Assembly (NCBI GenBank): GCA_964402115.1
Contig: CAYOBW010000020.1
Span: 1-46,988, forward strand
Source: CAYOBW01 sp964402115
GTDB lineage: Bacteria > Verrucomicrobiota > Kiritimatiellia > UBA8416 > CAYOBW01
Direction: 5' to 3'
Length of the DNA stretch: 46,988 nt
Shown here: positions 33,166 to 41,147 of the stretch, piece after piece
Position numbering within the stretch: the stretch's first letter is position 1
How the letters are laid out: each line of letters begins with the position of its first letter
Translations under genes and position numbers: made by a program
Notes under the pieces: generated by a model
Databases searched by the model: none
Told to the model about the DNA's origin: nothing
Seen by the model: the letters and a program-made list of their open reading frames with translations, nothing else

Positions 33166-35451
33166 ATGATGCCACGAGTACTTCTGCTGCTCGCCGCACT
33201 CTGCGCGAACGCGCAGGCCGCGGAATCCCTCTCCGCGCTCGCGCCCGCTGCCTGCCGGCAGGGCTGGGGGCAGCTGCAGCTCGACAAGAGCGTGCAGGGG
33301 AATCCCCTCACCATAGCTGGGCGGGTCTTCGCGCGCGGCCTCGGCACGCATGCCACCAGCGAAATCGTGTACCAGCTCGACGGCGGATACACCAACTTCA
33401 CCGCCTGGGTCGGCGTGGACGACGAAATGAAGGGCTACACCGACAGCACGGTCGTCTTCCAGGTCTTCGGCGACGGCCGGAAGCTGTTCGACAGCGGGGT
33501 GCTGCGGCTCGGTGATGCCGCCAGGCCGGTGGCTGTGCCGGTGGCCGGCGTGCAGGAGCTCCGGCTGACGGTGACCGATGCCGGCGACGGGATCAGCTGC
33601 GATCACGCCGACTGGGGCGACCCCGCACTGGCCGGGGCGCCCGAGCAGGCGGCGCTGCCGCCGAAGTACCGCGTCGAAGTCCCCGGCCTCACCCTCCTGC
33701 TCGATGAACAGGGGGGCATCGCGGGCTGTTCCACCGTCGAACTGACCGGCCTGACGCGGCTCGGCGGCTGCCGGACGGTGGGCGAGGTTGCGGCGGAGAA
33801 CCAGGCCGGCGGCTACACGTTCACGCGGAAGGTGGCGGACGCGCAGGCGCACAGCGCGACGGTGACCGAGCGCTTCACGCCGGCCGGAGACAGCATTCGC
33901 TGGGAGGTGGCGATCGCCAGCGCGGACGCCTTCTGGACCGCGCCCGCGATCACCCGGCTCAAGTGCGCCAAACCGCGGGAGACGCTCATCTGGACCGCCT
34001 GGGGCTCACCCGACTTCTCCGGGGCGGAACTGACGCCGGAGCTGGCCGCGCTGGTCCAGGCGGGCCGGGCAGCGGCGGGCGCGAATTGGAGCGACCCGCT
34101 GGTGCCGGTGGGCTTCCCCACCCGCCGCTGGCACTACGGCAACGTCTCCCAGGCCTGTCCGGTGGGCGACGACTACATCGCACTCCCGCTCTTCACGGTG
34201 CTCACGCCGCCGGCGGACCGGGGGCTCAGCCTCGTCCTGTCTCCCGACGATGTCCTGCTCGACCTGGATCTCGCTGTGTCCGCCGCGGGCCAGTTCCAGT
34301 TCACGCGGGCGCAGCACCGCCTGGGCGGCGGCAAGACGCTCACATTCAGCATGCACCTCGTCCCGCACGAAGCTTCCTGGCGCGGCGGCCTGCGGTTCCT
34401 GACCGCGCGCTATCCGCAGTTCTTCGAGCCCCCGAATCCGCGCGTCCACCGGATCGGCGGCTGCGGCGCCTACACGTTGTGCGAGGACAAGGTGGACCCG
34501 GACCGGCTCAAGCAGATGGCCTTCGGCTTCAACTGGAAACTCTCCGACGATTTCCCCTACATGGGCATGTTCATCCCTCCCGTCAGGGACGCGGACGAGA
34601 GGTGGACGCGTTCCTGCGACGAGCGTGAGACCCTGGGGCAGGGAACGACCACCTCCTGCCGCCAGATGAACGCCTACGCGAAGTACATGAAAGACAACGG
34701 GTTTTCCGTGCTGAGCTACTTCAATGTCACCGAATTCGGCAAAGACATGTACGGGCGCAAGGCCGTGCTGCAGGCTGGCAACCCGGAACTCTGGAAGGAC
34801 CCGGTCGCGTACCTGCACACCTGCCTGCCCAACGCCGTTTTCGATCCGGGCATCGGAACCTGCTACGAGGCTTACATCGTCGACCCGGGCGACCCTGACT
34901 ACCTGCAGTTCATGCTCGAGCAGGCCGAGCGCAACACCCGCATGCTGCCCGACACCGACGGCATCTGTATCGATCGTGCCGACTGGCTGCGCCTCTACAA
35001 CCAGAAAGCCGACGACGGCGTCAGTTGGCTCAACGGCAAACCCGCCCGCTCGCTCTTCCGATCTTGGCTGGATCTGCTGGCGAAGATGGGGCCACAGCTG
35101 CACAAGGCCGACAAGGTTATCTTCTCCAACATGATGACCATGCGGCTGGAACTGTGCAAGGAACTCGACGGCATCTACACGGAATTCGGGAACAACGGCA
35201 ATGCCCTCAACGCCTCGGCCCTACTCTGCGCCCGCAAGCCCGTCGTCGCGTGGACGTACAACGACACGCTGCGCCAGCCCGATCCGGACGCCTTCATGCA
35301 GCGCCACCTGCACCTGGGCGCGTTCCCGACGGCGCCGTACCCGCGGAACAACCACTGCATCAACCCGGAACCCGCCGCCGACCGGCTTTACCTCGACTAC
35401 GGCCCGCTGCTCGCCGCCCTGCGCGGCAAGCAGTGGGTGCTGGCGCCGCAT
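33166..35451 (+). CDS. Secreted NPCBM-domain glycosidase-like protein, 3' partial at gap
   Basis: ATG 33166 follows AAGGAG by 10 bases. A short signal peptide ('VLLLLAALCANAQA') leads into an NPCBM carbohydrate-binding domain (about residues 20-160). The core 'FTAWVGVDDEMKGYTDS' and 'VFQVFGDGRKLFDSGV' are diagnostic. A beta-rich domain follows and then a TIM-barrel-like region from about 430 with 'DFPYMGMFIPPVRD', 'GFSVLSYFNVTEFG' and 'DTDGICIDRADWLRLYN', a DGxxxDRxxW segment recalling the catalytic Asp of clan GH-D enzymes. The frame runs open into the second gap, so the C-terminus is missing. A truncated paralogue lies at 27193. Confidence 0.83.
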
Positions 35452-35551
35452 NNNNNNNNNNNNNNNNNNNNNNNNNNNNNNNNNNNNNNNNNNNNNNNNN
35501 NNNNNNNNNNNNNNNNNNNNNNNNNNNNNNNNNNNNNNNNNNNNNNNNNNN
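35452..35551. other. Assembly gap (100 N)
   Basis: Exactly 100 unknown bases. The NPCBM gene enters it without a stop and an M16 peptidase gene leaves it without a start. The frame joining them through the Ns is not a real fusion. Confidence 0.99.
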
Positions 35552-36817
35552 GCGCAGCCGGGCTTCACCGTCAGCCGGCACACGCTGAAGAATGGCATGG
35601 TGGTCCTCGTCCAGGAAGACCACTCCATTCCCAACGTGGCCATCGACATATTCTTCCGGGTCGGGTCCCGCAATGAGCGGCCCGGCCTCACGGGCATCTC
35701 GCACTTCCTGGAACACATGATGTTCAACGGGGCGAAGGAGTACGGGCCGGGTGAATTCGACAGGCTCATGGAAGCCGGCGGCGGCTCGAACAACGCGTAC
35801 ACGACCCAGAACATCACCGTATACGAGGACTTGTTCCCTCGCACAGCGCTCGACCTGGTGTTCGCGCTGGAAGCCGACCGCCTGCGCGACCTGACGTTTA
35901 CCCCGAAGACGCTCGCGTCGGAGCGCGGCGTCATCGCCTCCGAGAGGCAGGACTCCGTGGACTCGGACAACACCGCGTACCTGAACGAGCAACTGTGGGC
36001 CGCGGCCTTCACGGCGCATCCGTACCAGTGGCCGGTGATCGGGTGGGCGTCCGACATCGAGTCCCTGACCTGCGACGATCTTCGGAACTACCTGCAGGCC
36101 GGCTACTCGCCCGCCAATGCCATCCTGGTTGTGTGTGGCGACGTCACGGTTGCCGAGATTGTCAAGCTGGCCGAAAAGCACATCGAACCGATCCCGTCTG
36201 CCGCGCCGCCCTCCCCCGTCAGGACCCGGGAGCCGGAACAGCGCGGCGAGCGGCGGGTGCTGGTGAAAAGACCGGGGCAACTGCCTCTCCTTCAGATCGC
36301 GTACCACGTCCCGGCCACGGCAGACCCCGATTACTTCCCGCTGCAAGTCCTCGAGAATGTGCTGTTCAGCGGCGAGAGCTCGCGCATGTACAGGCGGCTG
36401 GTTGACCGCGACCAGCTCGCGCTGTCCGTCTCAGGCGGCAGCGACTTCGCGTTCGATCCCACCCTGTTCGAGGTGGATGTGCAGCCGAAGACCGGCGTTG
36501 ACCCCGCAACGGTCGAGCAGGCAATCTACGAGGAGTTGGCGAAGATAGCCGACGAGTCCGCCACAACCGTCGAGATCGAGAAGGCCAGGAACATCCTGCT
36601 GGCCGGTTTCTACGACCAGATGCGGACCATTCAAGGCCGGAGCGACATGATAGGCACCTACGAGGTCTTCTTCGGCGATCACCGGAGACTCTTCACAACC
36701 GCTGACGACCTGGCCAAGGTGAGCCAGGCGGACGTCAGGAGAGTCGCCATTAAGTACTTCACCGAGAAGAACCGTACCGTCGCCACGTTGATTCCGGAAG
36801 CGGCAGCCGGGGAGTAG
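35552..36817 (+). CDS. M16 family zinc metallopeptidase (catalytic subunit), 5' partial
   Basis: The frame is open from the first base after the gap, so the start and any signal peptide are lost. The fragment starts 'GFTVSRHTLKNGMVVLVQ', the usual first strand of an M16 domain, so only a short piece is missing. The inverted zinc motif is 'HFLEH' at fragment residues 51-55, and the third ligand is probably Glu131 in 'SERQ', 76 residues after the second His, the family spacing. A second, non-catalytic M16 domain follows. The next gene is an M16 protein without the zinc motif, and the two probably form a heterodimer as in mitochondrial processing peptidase and known bacterial pairs. Confidence 0.93.
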   Translation, partial: AQPGFTVSRHTLKNGMVVLVQEDHSIPNVAIDIFFRVGSRNERPGLTGISHFLEHMMFNGAKEYGPGEFDRLMEAGGGSNNAYTTQNITVYEDLFPRTALDLVFALEADRLRDLTFTPKTLASERGVIASERQDSVDSDNTAYLNEQLWAAAFTAHPYQWPVIGWASDIESLTCDDLRNYLQAGYSPANAILVVCGDVTVAEIVKLAEKHIEPIPSAAPPSPVRTREPEQRGERRVLVKRPGQLPLLQIAYHVPATADPDYFPLQVLENVLFSGESSRMYRRLVDRDQLALSVSGGSDFAFDPTLFEVDVQPKTGVDPATVEQAIYEELAKIADESATTVEIEKARNILLAGFYDQMRTIQGRSDMIGTYEVFFGDHRRLFTTADDLAKVSQADVRRVAIKYFTEKNRTVATLIPEAAAGE

Positions 36818-36827
36818 GAGTCCCATT

Positions 36828-38219
36828 GTGACCAGATACTTGCGGAACGCGCTCGCCTGTCTCTGCGCCTGCGTCGCGCCTGCCGCCACGCCGCCGCCAG
36901 CGTTGGCCATGCCTGCCTACAGGACGACCGTGCTGGGAAACGGGCTGACGCTCCTGCTCATGGAACAGCATGAAGTGCCGTTCGTCAGCCTGAGCGTCGT
37001 CGTCAAGCCGGGTTCCGTGGCGGACCCGGAAGGCAAGGCGGGGGTCGCGGAGATCACGGCCGCGCTGCTCCGCAAGGGCACGGCCACCCGCTCCGCGGAG
37101 CAGTTCGCCGAAGAACTTGACCGCCTCGGCGGATCCTTCGAAGCCGGCGCGGCGTGCGATGCGTCCGTCGTGTCCGCGGAGTTCCTGACGACGACCGTGG
37201 ACCAGGGGCTTGCCCTGGTCGCCGACGCGCTGCTGCGGCCTGCGTTCACGACCTCGGAAGTGGCGAAATGCGTCGCGCAGCACGTGGACGGCATCAAAGC
37301 GGCCAAGGACACGCCGGACGCCGTGATCGGCTGCTACTTCGACGCATATCTCTTCGGGAAACACCCCTACGCCAGACCGGCCGGCGGCGATGAGCGCTCC
37401 CTCGCCGGCATCACACGCGAGGACGTGGCAACGTTCTACACGACGCACTACACGCCGGACCACACGATCATGGCGGCCGTCGGCGACTTCGACGCCGATG
37501 AGCTGGCCGACAAGCTGGCGGGCCAATTCGGCGGCTGGCCGTCAAGAGCGGCTCCTGCCGCGGACGTGCAGGAAGCCCTGTCCGTCAAAGAGAGCAGGCT
37601 GCTGCTCGTGGACAATCCCGGCGCCACGCAGACCCACGTCTGCATCGGCAACGTCGGCATCAACGACACCCATCCTGACCGGGCCGTCGTGGACATCGTC
37701 AACACGATCTTCGGCGGACGGTTCACGTCGCGGCTGAACAGCCAGCTGCGCGTCAGTTCCGGGCTGACCTACAGCATCAGCTCGTCATTTGCGGAAATGC
37801 AGGCCCGCGGCCCGTTCAGCATCGCAACCTACACGGACAACAAGAACCTCGGACAGGTCATGCGTCTCACGCTCGACGCGCTGCGCCGCCTCCACGGCAA
37901 GGGCATTACCGAGGACGAGCTCGCGTCTGCCAAGGCGTATATCAAGGGGCACTTCCCGCTCAGCCTGGAGTCCAGCGACGAACTGGCGAGTCTGTTGACC
38001 AGCCTTGCCGGCAGGGGCCTGGACCGCCGGGAAGTCGACACGTATTGCGACAGGATCGGGCAGGCCACGCTGGACGACGTCAAGCGCATCATCAAGCAGT
38101 ACTTCCCGGAAGATGCGCTGGTCTTCGTGCTGATCGGCGATGCAGCGGAGATCGAACCGGTAGCCAGGAAATACGCGCGGCATCCGGACAGGAAATCGAT
38201 CAACGAGGCGGGATTCTAA
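36828..38219 (+). CDS. M16 family peptidase partner lacking the zinc motif
   Basis: GTG 36828 follows the previous stop by 10 bases, with TAGGAG 8 bases upstream. The 463-residue protein has a signal segment ('ALACLCACVAPAATPPPALA'). Its first M16 domain aligns with the neighbour, but the HxxEH position reads 'GVAEITAAL', so zinc and catalysis are absent. The second half retains 'RLNSQLRVSSGLTYSISS', the Arg/Tyr substrate-binding pair typical of the non-catalytic subunit. This is the standard arrangement of paired bacterial M16 proteins, in which one chain cuts and the other binds peptide. Location is probably periplasmic. Confidence 0.92.
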   Translation: MTRYLRNALACLCACVAPAATPPPALAMPAYRTTVLGNGLTLLLMEQHEVPFVSLSVVVKPGSVADPEGKAGVAEITAALLRKGTATRSAEQFAEELDRLGGSFEAGAACDASVVSAEFLTTTVDQGLALVADALLRPAFTTSEVAKCVAQHVDGIKAAKDTPDAVIGCYFDAYLFGKHPYARPAGGDERSLAGITREDVATFYTTHYTPDHTIMAAVGDFDADELADKLAGQFGGWPSRAAPAADVQEALSVKESRLLLVDNPGATQTHVCIGNVGINDTHPDRAVVDIVNTIFGGRFTSRLNSQLRVSSGLTYSISSSFAEMQARGPFSIATYTDNKNLGQVMRLTLDALRRLHGKGITEDELASAKAYIKGHFPLSLESSDELASLLTSLAGRGLDRREVDTYCDRIGQATLDDVKRIIKQYFPEDALVFVLIGDAAEIEPVARKYARHPDRKSINEAGF

Positions 38220-38237
38220 GAGATAGGGGAGACAGCG

Positions 38238-41138
38238 ATGCGTAAAGTCGCCGCAGTTCTGACATGCGGGGTGGCCCTGGCCGCCTGCGCCGCCCGCGCC
38301 GCCGACGGCTCAGCGGCTGCCGCCACGATCGTTCTGCCGGACGGCGCTCCGGCCAACGTGACGCTCGCCGCCAAGGAAGTCCGGCGCTACGTCTACCTGC
38401 GAACCGGGGCGCTCGCGACGCTGGCCGCCGGCGCAGGGCCCGGGCCGGCTGTCGCGCTGCGCATCGATCCGGCCCTTGAAAAGCAGCAGTACCGCCTGAA
38501 GAGCGACGGCAGGCTGCTGACCATTTCCGGCGGGAGCGACGTCGCCGTGCTCTACGGGGCCTATGCCTTTGCCGGAAAGCTCGGCGTGCGCTTTCAAATC
38601 GATGGCGATGTGCTTCCCGACGAACGCGTGCCGCTGGTCCTGCCGGTGCTGGACGAGACCAGCCAGCCGCTGTTTGCGCTGCGCGGCCTGCAGCCGTTCC
38701 ACGATTTCCCGGAGGGCCCCGACTGGTGGACGCTGGACGACTGGAAGTCCGTCGTCGGCCAGGCGGTCAAGCTGCGCCTGAACTTCATCGGGCTGCACAC
38801 CTACCCCTTCAGCAACAAGGACCTTGGCCCCGAGCCGACGGTCTGGATCGGTCTGCCGGAGGACGTGAACGCGGACGGCACCGTGAAGACCGCCGACTGC
38901 GCGTCCTGGTACACCACGGCCAAATACCAGCCGTACGGCTGCTACCGGCCGGCCAAGACCGGCAGCTACAGCTTCGGAGGCGACCAGGTCTTTCCCGCGG
39001 ATGACTATGGCCCGGAGGTCAACGGCCCGGAGGACTTCCCGCTGCCGAAGACGCCCGCGGCCAGCGTGGCGCTGGTCAACCGCTCCGGGCAAATGCTGCG
39101 CGAGGTTTTCGAGGAGGCGCACCGGCTGGGGTTGAAGACCTGTGTCGGCACGGAGTCGCCGCTCGACATCCCGGATGCGGTGAAGGCGCGGCTGCGGGAG
39201 CTGGGCTTGCAGCCGGACGCCCCGGCCACCCTCCAGAAGCTGTACGCGGGGATGTTCCTGCGGATCCAGCGCGCATACCCGCTCGACTACTACTGGATCT
39301 GGGGCCACGAGGGGGAGATCGACCAGGGGCGCTTCGTCACGAACCTCCAGTGCGCGCACGCGGCGCTGCGGGAGACCCGGTCGCCGTTCGGCCTCGGTAT
39401 CTGCGGCTGGGGCTGGATCACGGGGAACTTCCCGGCCCTGGACAAGGCGCTGCCGAAGGACCTGGTCTTCAGCGCCATCAGCATGTCGGTCGGCAACGCC
39501 CCGGTTTCGCCGAACTTCGGGCGGCTGGAGGGGCGCGCGAAGTGGGCAATTCCCTGGTTCGAGGACGATGGGGCGCTGAATTCGCCGCAGCTCCACGTCG
39601 GGCGGCTGCGCAAGGACGCGGTGGACGCCCGCGCTTACAGCTGCGAGGGGCTGATGGGGCTGCACTGGCGTACCCGGGTCCTCGGGCCCAACATCTCCGC
39701 GCTCGCCCAGGCCGGCTGGGAGCAGGGCGCCTGGAGCCGGCCGGCCTCCCGCGACGGCACGCCGCAGCCCATCGTTACGCTCGGCGGGCAGACGGCCACG
39801 TTCTTCAACAACCCGATCGCCGGCTCCCCGGACGTCCCGCTCTACCAGTCGGTCCGCTTCAATCTCGCGGGCTACCGCTTCCTCATGACGAACGGTCCCT
39901 GCCGGGTGACGCTCCGCTTCTGCGAGCCGGCCTACGCCGCCGCCGGCAAGCGCGTGTTCGGAGTCAAGCTGCAGGGGCAGCCGGTGATCGAAGGCCTCGA
40001 TGTCTTCGCCCGGGTCGGCCAGAACAAAGCCCTCGACCTGGTCTTCGAGAACGTCGCCGTGACCGACGGCGTACTCCGGGTCGATTTCGTTTACGAGGTC
40101 GAGTACCCCTGCATCGCGGCCATCGAAGTGACGGGCGGCGGCGTGACGCGCAAGGTCAACTGCGGCGGTCCGGCCTACCAGGACTTCGCGGCCGACCCGG
40201 CGCCTGAACAGCAGCCACGATTCCTGCCGGTCGCGGACTTCTACGCCGACTGGGCGCGCGCGCAGTTCGGCCCGGAGGCGGGCGCCGCCGCCGGGGAGCT
40301 CTTCGCGCGGCTCGACGGCAAGTTCCCGCGGGCCAGCGCGTGGATCAGCGGGCCGGGCGTGATCGCCGTCAACCGCCAGCCGTGGGCGCAGGTCGAGGCG
40401 CAGTATCGCTTTGTCGACGAGCTGGCCGCGCTCGGCGCCGGCGTGCGCGGCGCGGGCAACCGCGAGCGCTTCGCGTGGTGGCTCGACACCTTCCGCTACG
40501 CGCGGGCGATGGCGCACGCGGGCTGCGCGCGCGGCGCGCTCGACGGCGTCATGCAGGAGCTCGGGAAGCAGAAGAGCCCCGACGAGCAGCGGCGGCTGGC
40601 GCGCGAGAAGGCCCTGCCCCTGCGCCTGGAACTGCTCCAATGCGTTGGCGACATGTACGGCTTTCTGCTGGCCACCTTGCACAACGCCAGCGAGCTCGGT
40701 TCATTGGTCAACGTCGAGCAGCAGTCGCTGCTGCGCACCGGACTGCTGACCGGCCACGACCGGCAGCTGGAGAAGCTGTTGGGCGAGCCGCTGCCCGCCG
40801 CCGCCCGCCCGTGGAAGGAGTATCGCGGCCCGGCCCGGCTGGTCGTCATGACGGCCCGGGGTTCCGCCGCGAAAGGCGAGCGGCTGGTGCTGCCCATCGT
40901 CGCGCTGGACCGCCAGCCGCCCCGGTCGGTGGTCGTCCGCGTGCGTCCGCTCGGCGGGAGCGACTGGCAGACCGTGTCCGCCACGCACGTGGCTCGCGCC
41001 GTCTACCGGGCCGAGCTGCCGGCGGCGCAGGATGATTTCGAGTACCACGTCACGGCCGAGACGGCCGGCGGCGCGAAACAAGTATGGCCGGCGACGGCGC
41101 CGGAACTGAACCACACCGTGGTCGTACTGCCGCGGTAA
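38238..41138 (+). CDS. Putative lipoprotein glycosidase, alpha-glucuronidase-like N-terminus with malectin-like domain
   Basis: ATG 38238 has GGGGAG 8 bases upstream. A lipobox 'LAAC' puts the lipidated cysteine at residue 17, so the protein is probably membrane-anchored. Residues of about 30-120 form a GH20b/GH67-N-type domain ('LAAKEVRRYVYLRTG'; 'GSDVAVLYGAYAFAGKLGVR'). A TIM-barrel-like region follows: 'LRLNFIGLHTYPF', 'DYYWIWGHEGEIDQGR' and 'AKWAIPWFEDD', where the acidic residues are candidate catalytic ones. A malectin-like module lies at about 510-640 ('VRFNLAGYRFLMTNGPCRV', 'VNCGGPAYQDF'), and a helical and beta-sandwich C-terminus ends the 966 residues. A uronic-acid-bearing glycan is a guess from the N-terminal domain. 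The next gene starts 9 bases after the stop. Confidence 0.78.
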   Translation: MRKVAAVLTCGVALAACAARAADGSAAAATIVLPDGAPANVTLAAKEVRRYVYLRTGALATLAAGAGPGPAVALRIDPALEKQQYRLKSDGRLLTISGGSDVAVLYGAYAFAGKLGVRFQIDGDVLPDERVPLVLPVLDETSQPLFALRGLQPFHDFPEGPDWWTLDDWKSVVGQAVKLRLNFIGLHTYPFSNKDLGPEPTVWIGLPEDVNADGTVKTADCASWYTTAKYQPYGCYRPAKTGSYSFGGDQVFPADDYGPEVNGPEDFPLPKTPAASVALVNRSGQMLREVFEEAHRLGLKTCVGTESPLDIPDAVKARLRELGLQPDAPATLQKLYAGMFLRIQRAYPLDYYWIWGHEGEIDQGRFVTNLQCAHAALRETRSPFGLGICGWGWITGNFPALDKALPKDLVFSAISMSVGNAPVSPNFGRLEGRAKWAIPWFEDDGALNSPQLHVGRLRKDAVDARAYSCEGLMGLHWRTRVLGPNISALAQAGWEQGAWSRPASRDGTPQPIVTLGGQTATFFNNPIAGSPDVPLYQSVRFNLAGYRFLMTNGPCRVTLRFCEPAYAAAGKRVFGVKLQGQPVIEGLDVFARVGQNKALDLVFENVAVTDGVLRVDFVYEVEYPCIAAIEVTGGGVTRKVNCGGPAYQDFAADPAPEQQPRFLPVADFYADWARAQFGPEAGAAAGELFARLDGKFPRASAWISGPGVIAVNRQPWAQVEAQYRFVDELAALGAGVRGAGNRERFAWWLDTFRYARAMAHAGCARGALDGVMQELGKQKSPDEQRRLAREKALPLRLELLQCVGDMYGFLLATLHNASELGSLVNVEQQSLLRTGLLTGHDRQLEKLLGEPLPAAARPWKEYRGPARLVVMTARGSAAKGERLVLPIVALDRQPPRSVVVRVRPLGGSDWQTVSATHVARAVYRAELPAAQDDFEYHVTAETAGGAKQVWPATAPELNHTVVVLPR

Positions 41139-41147
41139 GGAGCTCGC

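Noticed and set aside
32236..35676. A 1146-codon frame joining two genes and crossing the gap
   Set aside because: The first 310 codons are an out-of-frame shadow of the gene at 30851. The real NPCBM gene starts at 33166 with its own ribosome site and signal peptide.
35201..36817. Apparent fusion protein across the second gap
   Set aside because: The frame passes through 100 Ns and joins antisense-like Arg-rich sequence to an M16 peptidase; it is an artefact of the placeholder.
38310..40682. A 790-codon antisense frame, with similar long ones at 30836-33199 and 25388-27130
   Set aside because: Low-complexity translations opposite real genes with ribosome sites and signal peptides; no motifs.
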